NCBI RefSeq assembly: GCF_024714495.1
Contig: NZ_JAMZMJ010000006.1
Coordinates: forward strand, 248,001 to 312,000
From: Marinoscillum pacificum
GTDB taxonomy: Bacteria > Bacteroidota > Bacteroidia > Cytophagales > Cyclobacteriaceae
Direction: 5' to 3'
DNA: 64,000 nucleotides
Part shown: positions 50,060-58,692 of the stretch, in pieces
Position numbering within the stretch: position 1 is the stretch's first letter
Layout of the letters: each line of letters begins with the position of its first letter
Position numbers and translations under genes: made by a program
Notes under the pieces: generated by a model
Seen by the model: only the letters and a program-made list of their open reading frames with translations
Told to the model about the DNA's origin: nothing
Databases searched by the model: none

Positions 50060-50446
50060 ATGTTACTAAGATCAGAGAACGTCGAGATTCGATTTGACGA
50101 TCGATTTGACCTGCCTTGTCTTTACATCAAGTTTAAAGGGAAATTCACTGAAGCCGCTAGTCAACAATCCACCACCATTTGGAAGGTAGTTTTTGATAAA
50201 CAGCAAGACTCCAAATTCATCATGATTTGGGATTGCATGGAAATGACAGGTTTCGAAATGTCCGCCAGAAGGCAATGGCTAAAACATCTGCATTTACTCC
50301 ATAATCAAATAGATCGAGTGATTGTTATCTCTGATTCTGTAATGATACGAGGTTCAGCTCGCTTAATGCTGAAACTGTTTGGGTTCAAATCAGAAGTATT
50401 CGACTCATATCATGACGTCTGGTCGAAATATTCTGCATTTGTTTAA
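50060..50446 (+). CDS. STAS/SpoIIAA-like protein 3 of 3
   Basis: A 128-residue protein closely related to the first of the trio: LYIKFKGKFTEAASQQSTTIWKVVF...FIMIWDCMEMTGFEMSARRQWLKHLHLLHNQIDRVIVISDSVMIRGSARLMLKLFGFKSEVFDS. The shared words IWDCxxMxGF, QIxRVIVxxD and IRGxARLxLKLFxFKSEV mark the family. Role unknown; STAS-type proteins often act as phospho-switch partners, but the usual phosphorylatable Ser is not evident. It is convergent with lipA. Confidence 0.65.
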   Translation: MLLRSENVEIRFDDRFDLPCLYIKFKGKFTEAASQQSTTIWKVVFDKQQDSKFIMIWDCMEMTGFEMSARRQWLKHLHLLHNQIDRVIVISDSVMIRGSARLMLKLFGFKSEVFDSYHDVWSKYSAFV

Positions 50447-50462
50447 CACTCTTTTTGTAACC

Positions 50463-51350
50463 TTAAATTGGCACGTTTACGTGACGTTCTGCATGATAAG
50501 ATGATCTTACGAGGGGTCCTGATTCCACATATTTAAGACCTCTTTTTAATCCCTCTTCTCGGTATGCATCAAATTGATCTGGATGAATAAATTCAGCAAC
50601 TTCTATGTGGCGTTTAGTTGGTTGCAGATATTGGCCAAGAGTTAGGATGTCAAGGCCGTTTGCAGCTAAATCGTCCATTGCTTTATGCACTTCATCCTGA
50701 GTTTCACCTAGCCCTAACATGATACCAGACTTGGTACGCATTCCGGCTTCTTTGGTCAACCTGGTTTGTTCAAGGCTTCGAGCATATTTAGCTTGAGGAC
50801 GTACTCTTCTGTACAGGCGCTCTACCGTTTCCATATTGTGTGAAACAACTTCTTGTCCACCTTCAATCATTCTGTAAAGGGCATCCCAGTTGCTTTTCAC
50901 ATCAGGAATCAACGTTTCGATCGTTGTAGAAGGGCTCAACTCTTTTACTTTCACCACTGTTTGGTACCAGATTTCTGCTCCGCGATCTTTTAACTCATCT
51001 CGGTTTACAGAAGTAAGTACCGCGTGCTTAACCTTCATGGTAGCAATTGCTTCCGCTACACGTTGAGGCTCTTGCTCATCATACTCTGGTGGTCTACCTG
51101 TGGCCACAGCACAGAAGGTACAGCTACGAGTACATACATTTCCTAGAATCATGAATGTAGCAGTTCCTGCTCCCCAACATTCACCCATATTCGGGCAATT
51201 ACCACTTTCACAGATTGTATGGAGCTTATTCTCATCTACAATCTTGCGTACTTGCGCATATTCTTTACCAACTGGAAGTTTTACCCTTAGCCAGTTTGGT
51301 TTTTTAATTTTTTGCGCCTTGTCCTGCGATATAGTTGGTAATTCTATCAT
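50463..51350 (-). CDS. lipA: Lipoyl synthase
   Basis: A 295-residue radical-SAM enzyme that inserts two sulfurs into octanoyl-protein to make lipoyl groups on 2-oxo-acid dehydrogenases. Both iron-sulfur sites are visible: C47, C52 and C58 ([13 protein letters not shown]) for the auxiliary cluster and C73, C77 and C80 (CTRSCTFC) for the radical-SAM cluster. The C-terminal R-S-S-Y motif ([10 protein letters not shown]) is intact. It is a fitting neighbour for the E1 dehydrogenase at 54 kb, whose complexes need lipoate. Confidence 0.97.
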   Translation of the reverse strand: MIELPTISQDKAQKIKKPNWLRVKLPVGKEYAQVRKIVDENKLHTICESGNCPNMGECWGAGTATFMILGNVCTRSCTFCAVATGRPPEYDEQEPQRVAEAIATMKVKHAVLTSVNRDELKDRGAEIWYQTVVKVKELSPSTTIETLIPDVKSNWDALYRMIEGGQEVVSHNMETVERLYRRVRPQAKYARSLEQTRLTKEAGMRTKSGIMLGLGETQDEVHKAMDDLAANGLDILTLGQYLQPTKRHIEVAEFIHPDQFDAYREEGLKRGLKYVESGPLVRSSYHAERHVNVPI

Positions 51351-51408
51351 GTCTCTAAAATGTTGTGCAAAGAAAGCTTTGCTAAGTTAAAGTTCCAAAC
51401 AAGGAGAT

Positions 51409-52107
51409 TTACTTCCTTGTTCCCCAATACATGGTAAAATAGAATGCGGAAAATAATGCTTTGTTATCCTGAGTAGGCACAATGATGATTTTTTGAGGGA
51501 ATGCTTCCAACGAGACACCTATTTCTACTCCAGCCATGTTGTTTTTGAACGTGCCAAACTCGAATGATAAGCCAGCTTTTGCATTTAGCCCAAACTTAAT
51601 CTGTGAATCACCTAATCCCTGAAAAAGCTTTCCAGAGCCCTGAATAGTACTTCTTGGGTGTCTGTTTGGGTCATACTGTTCATAACCTTGTCCAGTGAGC
51701 ACATAGTATGGTGCCACTATCCCGATACTAGGTCCTGCTGCGATTATTCCACTTATCTGTACTCCTTGCTGAGGTGCTTTTCTGAAGAATAGTTTTTCAC
51801 GACCGTAGTTGCCACGTAAGGAATAAAGAAAATTTTGCTTTCCATAGGTGAAATAAGTCCCAGATGCAGATGGATACCTTACTTCATAGGGATGTTTTAC
51901 ATTCAGTATTTCAATGCCTATAGTCGAAAAGACATTGTTTTTTTGACGCCTGGCCAATTTGAAAACTCCACCACCAATGAGGCCACTATTCGTATTTTTG
52001 GTTAATCCCCATACGATCTCTGTATTATAATCGTCCTCATTTTGCTGACTGTACGCCAGTGTACCGCAAAACAGGAGGAGTAAAACGATCACAGAGATTT
52101 TTTTCAT
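51409..52107 (-). CDS. Exported outer-membrane-like protein, unknown
   Basis: A 232-residue protein with signal peptide (MKKISVIVLLLLFCGTLAYSQ) and mostly beta-strand sequence (NTEIVWGLTKNTNSGLIGGGVFKLARRQ...FSAFYFTMYWGTRK). The aromatic-rich C-terminus suggests a small outer-membrane barrel. No family recognised beyond being typical of Bacteroidota. It lies between lipA and ytxJ in the same direction. Confidence 0.65.
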   Translation of the reverse strand: MKKISVIVLLLLFCGTLAYSQQNEDDYNTEIVWGLTKNTNSGLIGGGVFKLARRQKNNVFSTIGIEILNVKHPYEVRYPSASGTYFTYGKQNFLYSLRGNYGREKLFFRKAPQQGVQISGIIAAGPSIGIVAPYYVLTGQGYEQYDPNRHPRSTIQGSGKLFQGLGDSQIKFGLNAKAGLSFEFGTFKNNMAGVEIGVSLEAFPQKIIIVPTQDNKALFSAFYFTMYWGTRK

Positions 52108-52140
52108 AGTATCAAGTTAACACTTAAGGAGCAGTTGTTC

Positions 52141-52491
52141 CTAGACTGCTACCGGTTTTATATTTTCAATTACTTCGTCAAAAGAGATGCCAAAATGCGA
52201 GTTGTCATATACACATTTGCCATTTTGAATCAACAAGACCTGAGGACTTTGGTGATAAATACCAAACTGTTGTTCTATAGCATTAGAAATATCACGATTT
52301 GCAATGAGATCTAAATAATAAGCTTCCAGGTTCTGCGCTTTACTATCATCCCATTTTCTTTCCATACGGTTCAATGATGCTGCGCTAATGGAACACCGGG
52401 TACTATGTTTGAAAATGAGTACGGGTTGTTTTTTAGATAACTCTTTAATTTCTGCTAGTTGGGAAACGTCAGTTAATTCCTTCCAATTCAT
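52141..52491 (-). CDS. ytxJ: Bacillithiol-system redox protein YtxJ
   Basis: A 116-residue monothiol thioredoxin-like protein: MNWKELTDVSQLAEIKELSKKQPVLIFKHSTRCSISAASLNRMERKW with the single active Cys C33 in HSTRCSIS, followed by YLDLIANRDISNAIEQQFGIYHQSPQVLLIQNGKCVY. The ATG at 52491 gives the usual family start, in preference to the longer reading from 52557. The family is tied to bacillithiol; its presence suggests this organism makes or uses that thiol. Starts one base after the stop of the repeat protein gene. Confidence 0.9.
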   Translation of the reverse strand: MNWKELTDVSQLAEIKELSKKQPVLIFKHSTRCSISAASLNRMERKWDDSKAQNLEAYYLDLIANRDISNAIEQQFGIYHQSPQVLLIQNGKCVYDNSHFGISFDEVIENIKPVAV

Positions 52492-52492
52492 A

Positions 52493-53959
52493 TCAGTTCC
52501 AGATTTCGGCTTCTTTACGGTCGAATTTCGGTTTCGAAATTTTATCAGTAACAGCATCTGGCTGCACTTTGTTCCTGTTCATTCGAGTCCAGAACACATT
52601 CCACTTTCTAAACCCTTTGCGAATCATTTCACTATCGTTGTTGACTTTGTTGTGATGGAAGCTTGGATGCATGTCTTTTTCATTCATCCATTTACGCTTG
52701 AAGTTGCCAGAGAATGTACTGGATTTGTAATCCCCCATTGGTGCGTACATTGGTACTACATCTCCATCATACTTGGCTTGTTTGCTAGTCGTCCATAAAT
52801 TGGCGACCAGTGCACCAAATTTATTCTTGTCTTTGCCTTCACCCTTATACTTTGCAGCGCCTTCGTTAAAAGGACGCATTTGATATTGTACCCGTGGGTC
52901 TCCATCAAACTTATGCTTGTTGGTAGAATATCTCGGTTTGATCCATCTCCAATTAACATTAGCAAAAGGAGATCCAGCAGAGTATCGAGGAGTGACACTT
53001 TTATCCTTTTTTGTGAAAGGCATTCCTCCAGAGTAACGCGGAGTTACACCCTTAGGATTGAATAGTTGTTCCAAAGTTCCTCGTTGATATGGACTACCCT
53101 GAGAATATCTCGGAGTAATCGACATTTGCTTTTTAGTGAACGGCGATCCAGCGGAATATCTAGGAGTGACTGTCTGTTGTTTTTTAGTGAATGGTGATCC
53201 TGCAGAATATTTCACCGCAGGCGTTGGGTTAAACAATTTTTCCAGGAATGATTTACTGTAAGGCGATCCAGCAGAATATCTCGGTGTGACAGTTTTTTGT
53301 TTTTTACTAAATGGCATAGCTGCACTGTATCGTGGACCAGACTTGCTGCTGAAAACCAACTGGAAGAAGTTCTTCTCAAATGGTGAACGTGCCGAATACC
53401 TTGGAGTAACAGATTTCTGCTTTCGTGTAAACGGTGATCCAGCGGAGTATCTAGGAGATGCTGTTGGATTAAATATTTTGGCAAAGAAAGATTGCTTGAA
53501 GGGACTGCCGCCAGAATATCTAGGAGTGACATTTTTATCCTTTTTAGTAAACGGTGGTCTTGATGCACCGTAGCGAACGGGTTTACGTTTGCCAGACATC
53601 ATGCCTGCTAATCCCGAACTGGAGTATCTCGGAGTGGTGTATCGTTGCTTTTTGAAGATTCCTCTGTTTTCAGATGCAGAAGGTTGTCTGCTTTGACTTT
53701 TTCGCTTGTTAAAGGAAGCAAAAGGTGATCCAGAGGAATATCGAGGAGACCCACCTCGTCCACCTTGCTGGAGTGGTCCAGCACTACTTGATCTTCCCTT
53801 TTTCTTTTTGAAAAGTGAAAATCCTCCACCTTTCTGCTTAGTCTTCTGGGTTTTTAGTCGCTTATCAGAATCAGTAATCAACTGACCATAAGCTTCCGTT
53901 CCAGAATACGCTAGAAGAATCAGGAAAAAAGAAGATATGACAAGAAATCTTTTCAACAC
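52493..53959 (-). CDS. Secreted RYSxGSPF-repeat protein
   Basis: A 488-residue exported protein (signal peptide about 1-25, ending SGTEAYGQ). The body from about 60 to 350 is a tandem array of some 14 units built on TPRYSAGSPF plus a basic tail. Two unit lengths mix: a 17-residue TPRYSAGSPFTKKQKSV form and a ~22-residue form with a hydrophobic xSFxxKLFNP extension. The C-terminal part (GDPRVQYQMRPFNEGAAKYKG...HPSFHHNKVNNDSEMIRKGFRKWNVFWTRM) is different and unrepeated. Strongly basic. No family recognised; outer-surface or periplasmic scaffold is a guess. Co-oriented with ytxJ. Confidence 0.75.
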   Translation of the reverse strand: MLKRFLVISSFFLILLAYSGTEAYGQLITDSDKRLKTQKTKQKGGGFSLFKKKKGRSSSAGPLQQGGRGGSPRYSSGSPFASFNKRKSQSRQPSASENRGIFKKQRYTTPRYSSSGLAGMMSGKRKPVRYGASRPPFTKKDKNVTPRYSGGSPFKQSFFAKIFNPTASPRYSAGSPFTRKQKSVTPRYSARSPFEKNFFQLVFSSKSGPRYSAAMPFSKKQKTVTPRYSAGSPYSKSFLEKLFNPTPAVKYSAGSPFTKKQQTVTPRYSAGSPFTKKQMSITPRYSQGSPYQRGTLEQLFNPKGVTPRYSGGMPFTKKDKSVTPRYSAGSPFANVNWRWIKPRYSTNKHKFDGDPRVQYQMRPFNEGAAKYKGEGKDKNKFGALVANLWTTSKQAKYDGDVVPMYAPMGDYKSSTFSGNFKRKWMNEKDMHPSFHHNKVNNDSEMIRKGFRKWNVFWTRMNRNKVQPDAVTDKISKPKFDRKEAEIWN

Positions 53960-54027
53960 AAACTTACATTCATACCAAAGATTTCAAATTTACTTCGGAA
54001 TCCCAATCAATTAACGGTATATCACCA

Positions 54028-56001
54028 TTAATAGCGCATCAGTAGGTCAATTTTATCTTTAATTCGTTGTTTTGGTAAGAAATTCTCTTCCAGAGCCTTA
54101 GCAAATGGCACGGGAGTGTCCAAACTTGCTTCTCGCATGACCGGTGCATCCAGGTATTCAAAACAGTGCTCACTGATCCACGCGGCAATCTCAGCACCAA
54201 TTCCTCCAGTCATACAATCTTCATGAAGCACTATTACGCGACCTGTTTTCTTGACAGTTTGCTGTACAGCCAGTTTGTCCCAGGGAAGTAAGGTTCGTAA
54301 GTCCAGAACATCTGCAGATATTTCGTGTTCCTGAATAGCATCTAATGCCCAATGAACACCCATCCCATAAGTGATGATGGACAGTTCTGACCCTTCTGAG
54401 GCTAATGCTGCTTTTCCTACTTCAGTGGTGTAATAGCTATCAGGTACCTCTGCACTCAATGAACGATAAAGAGCCTTGTGCTCAAAGTACATATAAGGAT
54501 TCGGATCTTCAATGGCAGCGTTGAGCAATCCTTTGGCATCCACCGGATTGGACGGATAGACAATTTTCAATCCTGGTGTATGGAAAAACCAGGCTTCGTT
54601 CGACTGACTATGGAATGGTCCAGCACCAACTCCAGCACCTGTAGGCATTCGCACTACCACATCTGCATTTTGACCCCATCGATAGTGGATTTTCGCCAGG
54701 TTATTGACAATTTGGTTGAAACCACACGTAACAAAGTCTGCAAATTGCATTTCTACTACGGATTTCATACCACGAATTGATAAACCCAAACCTGTCCCAA
54801 CTATCGCGGATTCGCATAATGGAGTATTTCGGATTCGCTCTTTGCCAAATTGCTCTACAAAACCTTCAGTGATTTTGAATACTCCACCATAATCAGCTAC
54901 ATCCTGACCCATCACAACTAATTCAGGGTACTTTTCAAGGCTTTGTTTTAGACCATCGGAAATAGCATCTACAAAACGCTTGTTTGTTGAATTACCGTTT
55001 GGAGCTATCACTTCTTGCTCAAATGGAGCAAATAAGTCTTCAACCTCTGTAGCGGTATCTGCTACTACATCTGGTTGATCAAATGCTTTCTTGACTGATG
55101 CACTTATTTCTTTTTTGATCTTATCCTTGATCTTGGTTAGCTCTGATTCTTTGGCAACGCCCTCATCAAGCAACCACTTTTCATAATTTACTATTGGGTC
55201 TTTTTGCCCCCAATATTCCATGAGTTCATTGGGAACGTACTTCGTGCCAGAAGCTTCTTCATGGCCTCTCATACGGAAAGTTCGAGCTTCAAAAATCACT
55301 GGTCTTGGATTCTCGCGAATGTCTGCAACCAAAGGTTCCAATTCATTCAGCACTTCCAGTATATTGTTTCCTTCTACGCTGATAGCTTCAATACCATATG
55401 CAGGACCTTTTACCGTAAACGACTCAAAATTGAACTGCTCATGACTTGGAGTGGATAGTCCATAGCCATTGTTTTCAATAATGAAAATCACGGGTAGGTT
55501 CCACACAGAAGCCACGTTCACTGCTTCGTGGAAATCTCCTTCACTAGTACCACCATCTCCACTAAATACGATAGTTGCTTTAGGTTCTTTTCTGAGTAAT
55601 CGTGATAGAGCGATACCATCCGCAATTCCGAGTTGTGGACCCAGGTGAGAAATCATCCCTACGATGTTGTGTGCTTTGGATCCAAAATGGAACGAGCGAT
55701 CTCTTCCTTTCGTGAATCCATTAATCTTACCTTGAAACTGTTCGAATAACTGAGTGAATTCTACTCCTCTAGAAGTGAACACCCCCAGGTTTCGGTGCAT
55801 TGGTAGGATGTATTCATCGTTAGTGAGAGCCAATGCAGCTCCAACAGAGATTGCTTCCTGACCAATTCCTGAAAACCATTTACTGATTTTTCCCTGACGA
55901 AGAAGAATCAACATTTTTTCTTCGATCAAACGAGGAGTAACCAGCTCAGTGTAGATGTCTAGTAGTTGTTTATCGGTTCTATTTTTACGAACAAAGTCCA
56001 T
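54028..56001 (-). CDS. Fused E1 alpha/beta 2-oxoacid dehydrogenase (branched-chain type)
   Basis: A 657-residue thiamine-diphosphate enzyme joining alpha and beta E1 subunits in one chain. The N-terminal half has the ThDP motif SGDGGTSEGDFHEAVNVASVWNLPVIFIIENN (GDG...NN). The C-terminal half is a transketolase-like beta subunit (KRFVDAISDGLKQSLEKYPELVVMGQDVADYGG...CESAIVGTGLGLSIRGMKSVVEMQFADF). This is E1 of pyruvate or branched-chain 2-oxoacid dehydrogenases. ATG 56001 is preferred to 56160: a TACCTTTG promoter box lies inside the longer extension, and the extra residues look non-coding. Cytosolic. Confidence 0.9.
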   Translation of the reverse strand: MDFVRKNRTDKQLLDIYTELVTPRLIEEKMLILLRQGKISKWFSGIGQEAISVGAALALTNDEYILPMHRNLGVFTSRGVEFTQLFEQFQGKINGFTKGRDRSFHFGSKAHNIVGMISHLGPQLGIADGIALSRLLRKEPKATIVFSGDGGTSEGDFHEAVNVASVWNLPVIFIIENNGYGLSTPSHEQFNFESFTVKGPAYGIEAISVEGNNILEVLNELEPLVADIRENPRPVIFEARTFRMRGHEEASGTKYVPNELMEYWGQKDPIVNYEKWLLDEGVAKESELTKIKDKIKKEISASVKKAFDQPDVVADTATEVEDLFAPFEQEVIAPNGNSTNKRFVDAISDGLKQSLEKYPELVVMGQDVADYGGVFKITEGFVEQFGKERIRNTPLCESAIVGTGLGLSIRGMKSVVEMQFADFVTCGFNQIVNNLAKIHYRWGQNADVVVRMPTGAGVGAGPFHSQSNEAWFFHTPGLKIVYPSNPVDAKGLLNAAIEDPNPYMYFEHKALYRSLSAEVPDSYYTTEVGKAALASEGSELSIITYGMGVHWALDAIQEHEISADVLDLRTLLPWDKLAVQQTVKKTGRVIVLHEDCMTGGIGAEIAAWISEHCFEYLDAPVMREASLDTPVPFAKALEENFLPKQRIKDKIDLLMRY

Positions 56002-56060
56002 ATCTAATTGATGTCTTAGGGGTGTAAGATTTTTTGGATCTGGGGTTAAAAAAATTTGCC

Positions 56061-56068
56061 CAAAGGTA
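56061..56068 (-). promoter_or_regulatory. Promoter -7 element for the E1 gene
   Basis: TACCTTTG on the minus strand, exact TAnnTTTG, about 60 bases upstream of the preferred E1 start at 56001. Confidence 0.5.
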
Positions 56069-56164
56069 TAAGGATTCTCTAATCTCACCAGAGATTTTTC
56101 ATGCTCATAAAAACAAAATAGGGTGCAATAGTGTCTGATCAATTCACATTGCCGAGACATTGGT

Positions 56165-56172
56165 TACTTTTG
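56165..56172 (+). promoter_or_regulatory. Promoter -7 element for the M16 peptidase gene
   Basis: TACTTTTG, exact TAnnTTTG, ends seven bases before the ATG at 56180. Start of transcription would fall at or beside the start codon, implying a leaderless or nearly leaderless mRNA. No good -33 element was found. Confidence 0.45.
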
Positions 56173-56179
56173 GCCCTTC

Positions 56180-57424
56180 ATGGTTGATTACAAAGAACAT
56201 AAACTTCCAAATGGGCTTCAGCTGATTGTGCATGAAGACCATGATTCTCCTATTGTTTGCTTGAACGTGTTGTATAAGGTAGGTTCTCGCAACGAGTTAC
56301 CTCACAAAACGGGATTTGCTCATTTGTTTGAGCATTTGATGTTTGGTGGTTCTAAGAACGTTCCAAACTTTGATGAGCCACTTCAAGCAGTTGGTGGAGA
56401 CAACAATGCTTTTACCAACACCGATATAACCAATTATTATATCACGATTCCTTCTGCGAATGTAGAAACAGCATTTTGGCTGGAATCAGATAGAATGTTG
56501 AGCTTGTCTTTCGATCCGGAGGTATTGGAAGTACAGCGCAAGGTCGTTATTGAGGAGTTTAAGCAGCGTTATTTGAATCAACCTTATGGAGATATTTGGT
56601 TGAAGCTTCGTCCACTAGCATTCGAAAAGCATCCATATCGTTGGCCTACTATTGGTAAAGAAATCAGTCATATCGAGGATGCGACCATGGAAGATGTAAG
56701 AAGCTTCTTTAATGCACATTATCACCCAGGCAATGCGATATTGGTTATTGCTGGAGATATCACTGAAGAAAAGGCGCTCGAATTGACCAATAAATGGTTT
56801 GGTCCGATTCCTGGGAAAGATCAGCCAGTAGAAGAAGTGGAGCAAGAGCCTGTGCAAACAGCGGCCAAGCATCTAGAAATTAGAGCGAATGTACCTGCAG
56901 ATGCGTTGTACAAAGTGTATCACATGCCCGGCCGTATAGGAAAACCCTATCACTCTGCAGATTTGCTAAGCGATCTTTTGGGCCGAGGAAAGTCATCCAT
57001 TTTGCATCAGGAATTGGTGAAGAAAAAACCAATGTTTTCCAGTCTCTCAGCCTATGTAACGGGTAGTTTGGATCCAGGGCTTTTTGTCATTTCTGGGAAA
57101 CTACTTCCTGGTGTTTCCATTGAAGAAGGAGATACCGCGGTTAAAGCGGTTCTCAGCTCGATTTTTGAAGGTGTTGATGAGAAAGAAGTTGAGAAAATAA
57201 AAAATCAGGCAGAGTCAACAACTGTATTCGCAGAGGTTGATCTACTGAATAGAGCTATGGGATTGGCTTATGCATCATTCCTTGGAGATATTGATTTGAT
57301 TAATACAGAGCTGGATCTAATCAAATCTGTTACCGCGGATGATATCCTGGAGTCGGCCAAAAACATATTAAAAGAAGAAAACAGTACTACTTTATATTAT
57401 CTAGCAGATGAAACCGAACATTAG
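56180..57424 (+). CDS. M16-family zinc metallopeptidase
   Basis: A 414-residue insulinase-family (M16B) peptidase. The inverted zinc motif HLFEH (48-52) in KTGFAHLFEHLMFGGSKNVPNFDE is followed by the downstream Glu region VVIEEFKQRYLNQPYGD. The second half is the typical non-catalytic partner domain (VYHMPGRIGKPYHSADLLSDLLGRGKSSILHQELV). No signal peptide, so a cytosolic or processing-type role. A divergent promoter region of about 180 bases separates it from E1. It overlaps ispF by 17 bases. Confidence 0.92.
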   Translation: MVDYKEHKLPNGLQLIVHEDHDSPIVCLNVLYKVGSRNELPHKTGFAHLFEHLMFGGSKNVPNFDEPLQAVGGDNNAFTNTDITNYYITIPSANVETAFWLESDRMLSLSFDPEVLEVQRKVVIEEFKQRYLNQPYGDIWLKLRPLAFEKHPYRWPTIGKEISHIEDATMEDVRSFFNAHYHPGNAILVIAGDITEEKALELTNKWFGPIPGKDQPVEEVEQEPVQTAAKHLEIRANVPADALYKVYHMPGRIGKPYHSADLLSDLLGRGKSSILHQELVKKKPMFSSLSAYVTGSLDPGLFVISGKLLPGVSIEEGDTAVKAVLSSIFEGVDEKEVEKIKNQAESTTVFAEVDLLNRAMGLAYASFLGDIDLINTELDLIKSVTADDILESAKNILKEENSTTLYYLADETEH

Positions 57425-57893
57425 AGTTGGCTATGGATATGATGTCCATGCATTGGCAGAAGGTGTTGATTTTTGGATTGGTGGTATCAAAGTACCACAT
57501 ACACACGGTGCTTTTGGTCATAGTGATGCGGATGTATTGATCCATGTGATCTGTGATGCATTGCTCGGTGCTGCCAATATGAGAGATATTGGATTTCATT
57601 TCTCAGATAAAGATCCTCAGTACAAAGGCATAGACAGTAAAATTTTACTCAAAAGAGTGGTAGCATTACTTGATGAAGAAGGATATGGCATTGTCAATAT
57701 CGATGCAACTGTTTGTCTGCAACTGCCTAAGCTCAGTCCGCATATTGAGGACATGAAAAAAACGCTCGCGGCTACAATGGATCTTCCTGTTGAGGATGTT
57801 TCTGTTAAAGCTACAACAACAGAGAAATTAGGTTTTGTAGGTAAAGAAGAGGGAGTAGCAGCTCATGCAGTAGCTTTGATTTATAAGAAATAG
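57408..57893 (+). CDS. ispF: 2-C-methyl-D-erythritol 2,4-cyclodiphosphate synthase
   Basis: A 161-residue enzyme of the MEP isoprenoid pathway. Metal ligands D12 and H14 (GYDVHAL) and H46 (DADVLIHVICDALLG) are present, with the signature GHSDADVLIH and DIGFHFSDKDPQYKG. The C-terminal KATTTEKLGFVGKEEGVAAHAVALI is the conserved T-T-x-E-x-x-G-F-x-G-x-x-E-G end. Length is normal. It starts inside the M16 gene, so the two are translationally coupled. Confidence 0.97.
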   Translation: MKPNIRVGYGYDVHALAEGVDFWIGGIKVPHTHGAFGHSDADVLIHVICDALLGAANMRDIGFHFSDKDPQYKGIDSKILLKRVVALLDEEGYGIVNIDATVCLQLPKLSPHIEDMKKTLAATMDLPVEDVSVKATTTEKLGFVGKEEGVAAHAVALIYKK

Positions 57894-57990
57894 GCGAGCT
57901 GCAGATTACCATTTACCAGGCACTTTTAACCATTCAGTATTCATAATTTCTGGTTGATTGAAAAAAATCAGAAATCAATGGAACTCCAAC

Positions 57991-58019
57991 TTACTTTGTG
58001 GCGTTAACAAAATTGTTAA
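57991..58019 (+). promoter_or_regulatory. Putative TetR-type operator with -7 box
   Basis: Palindrome TTAACAA-AA-TTGTTAA (58004-58019) begins six bases after TTACTTTG (57991-57998, one mismatch to TAnnTTTG) and ends 12 bases before the tetR start. It would cover the transcription start, the normal arrangement for autorepression of an efflux operon. Confidence 0.5.
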
Positions 58020-58031
58020 ACAAAATTGTAA

Positions 58032-58664
58032 ATGAGCAGTGCATCAGCACAAACCGAGGAATTGATCAAGGAAAAGGCGAAAGTCTTAATCTTTCAAAAG
58101 GGTTATTTAAACGCTACTACCCAGGAGATCGCAGATGAGGCAGGTGTAAACCGTGCCCTCATTCACTATTATTTCAGGTCTCGCGAGCAAATGATGGAAA
58201 TCCTTTTGGAAGAGGCGCTTAATGAAAAGAAGATGAAGGTGACTGAATCTCTTTCTGGAAATAAGCCTTTTCGAGAGAAAATTGCTAACTACATAGACGT
58301 TGTAGTTAACCTTGGATTGACCTATCCCTATTTTACCAACTTTGTGATTAGCGAGATCAACAGACATCCGGATAAGGAAAAACTGTTTTGCTCGAAACAT
58401 AAGGCGAAGACAGTTGATTTAATTAGGGACCAATTAGAAGCGGAAATAAAAAATGGGAAGCTTGCACCCATCCCCGCTGAAGATTTCATGGTCAATTTGG
58501 TTTCATTGTGCAACTATCCATTGCTCGCAAAGCCGATTCTAAAAACCATTCATGGTATGACAGATGAAGCCTATTACGATTTCTTAAGAGAACGAAAACG
58601 AACCATTTTCATCACGGTGTTTGGAGAAGAACCTCCCCAATCTGTCTTTACATCCGTGAACTAA
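58032..58664 (+). CDS. TetR/AcrR-family transcriptional regulator
   Basis: A 210-residue repressor. The N-terminal helix-turn-helix is NATTQEIADEAGVNRALIHYYFRSREQMMEILLEEAL. The ligand-binding domain has no recognisable family signature beyond length. It heads an efflux operon (TolC, adaptor, RND pump) with 28 bases to the next gene. It probably represses the operon through the operator-like palindrome just upstream, with release by a pump substrate. Confidence 0.9.
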   Translation: MSSASAQTEELIKEKAKVLIFQKGYLNATTQEIADEAGVNRALIHYYFRSREQMMEILLEEALNEKKMKVTESLSGNKPFREKIANYIDVVVNLGLTYPYFTNFVISEINRHPDKEKLFCSKHKAKTVDLIRDQLEAEIKNGKLAPIPAEDFMVNLVSLCNYPLLAKPILKTIHGMTDEAYYDFLRERKRTIFITVFGEEPPQSVFTSVN

Positions 58665-58692
58665 CTAGGAAAATTCTTTCAACCAACAATTT

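Noticed and set aside
53212-53573. Frames antisense and offset to the RYSxGSPF repeat gene
   Set aside because: They exist only because the repeated DNA keeps the other frames open; the peptides are low-complexity echoes.
52493-53959. CRISPR array from the periodic DNA repeats
   Set aside because: The periodicity is codon-based, in frame, with varying unit length and no spacers; it encodes the RYSxGSPF protein.
56002-56160. N-terminal extension of the E1 dehydrogenase from 56160
   Set aside because: A promoter box lies inside it, the residues do not resemble the family, and it would leave only 19 bases to the divergent gene.
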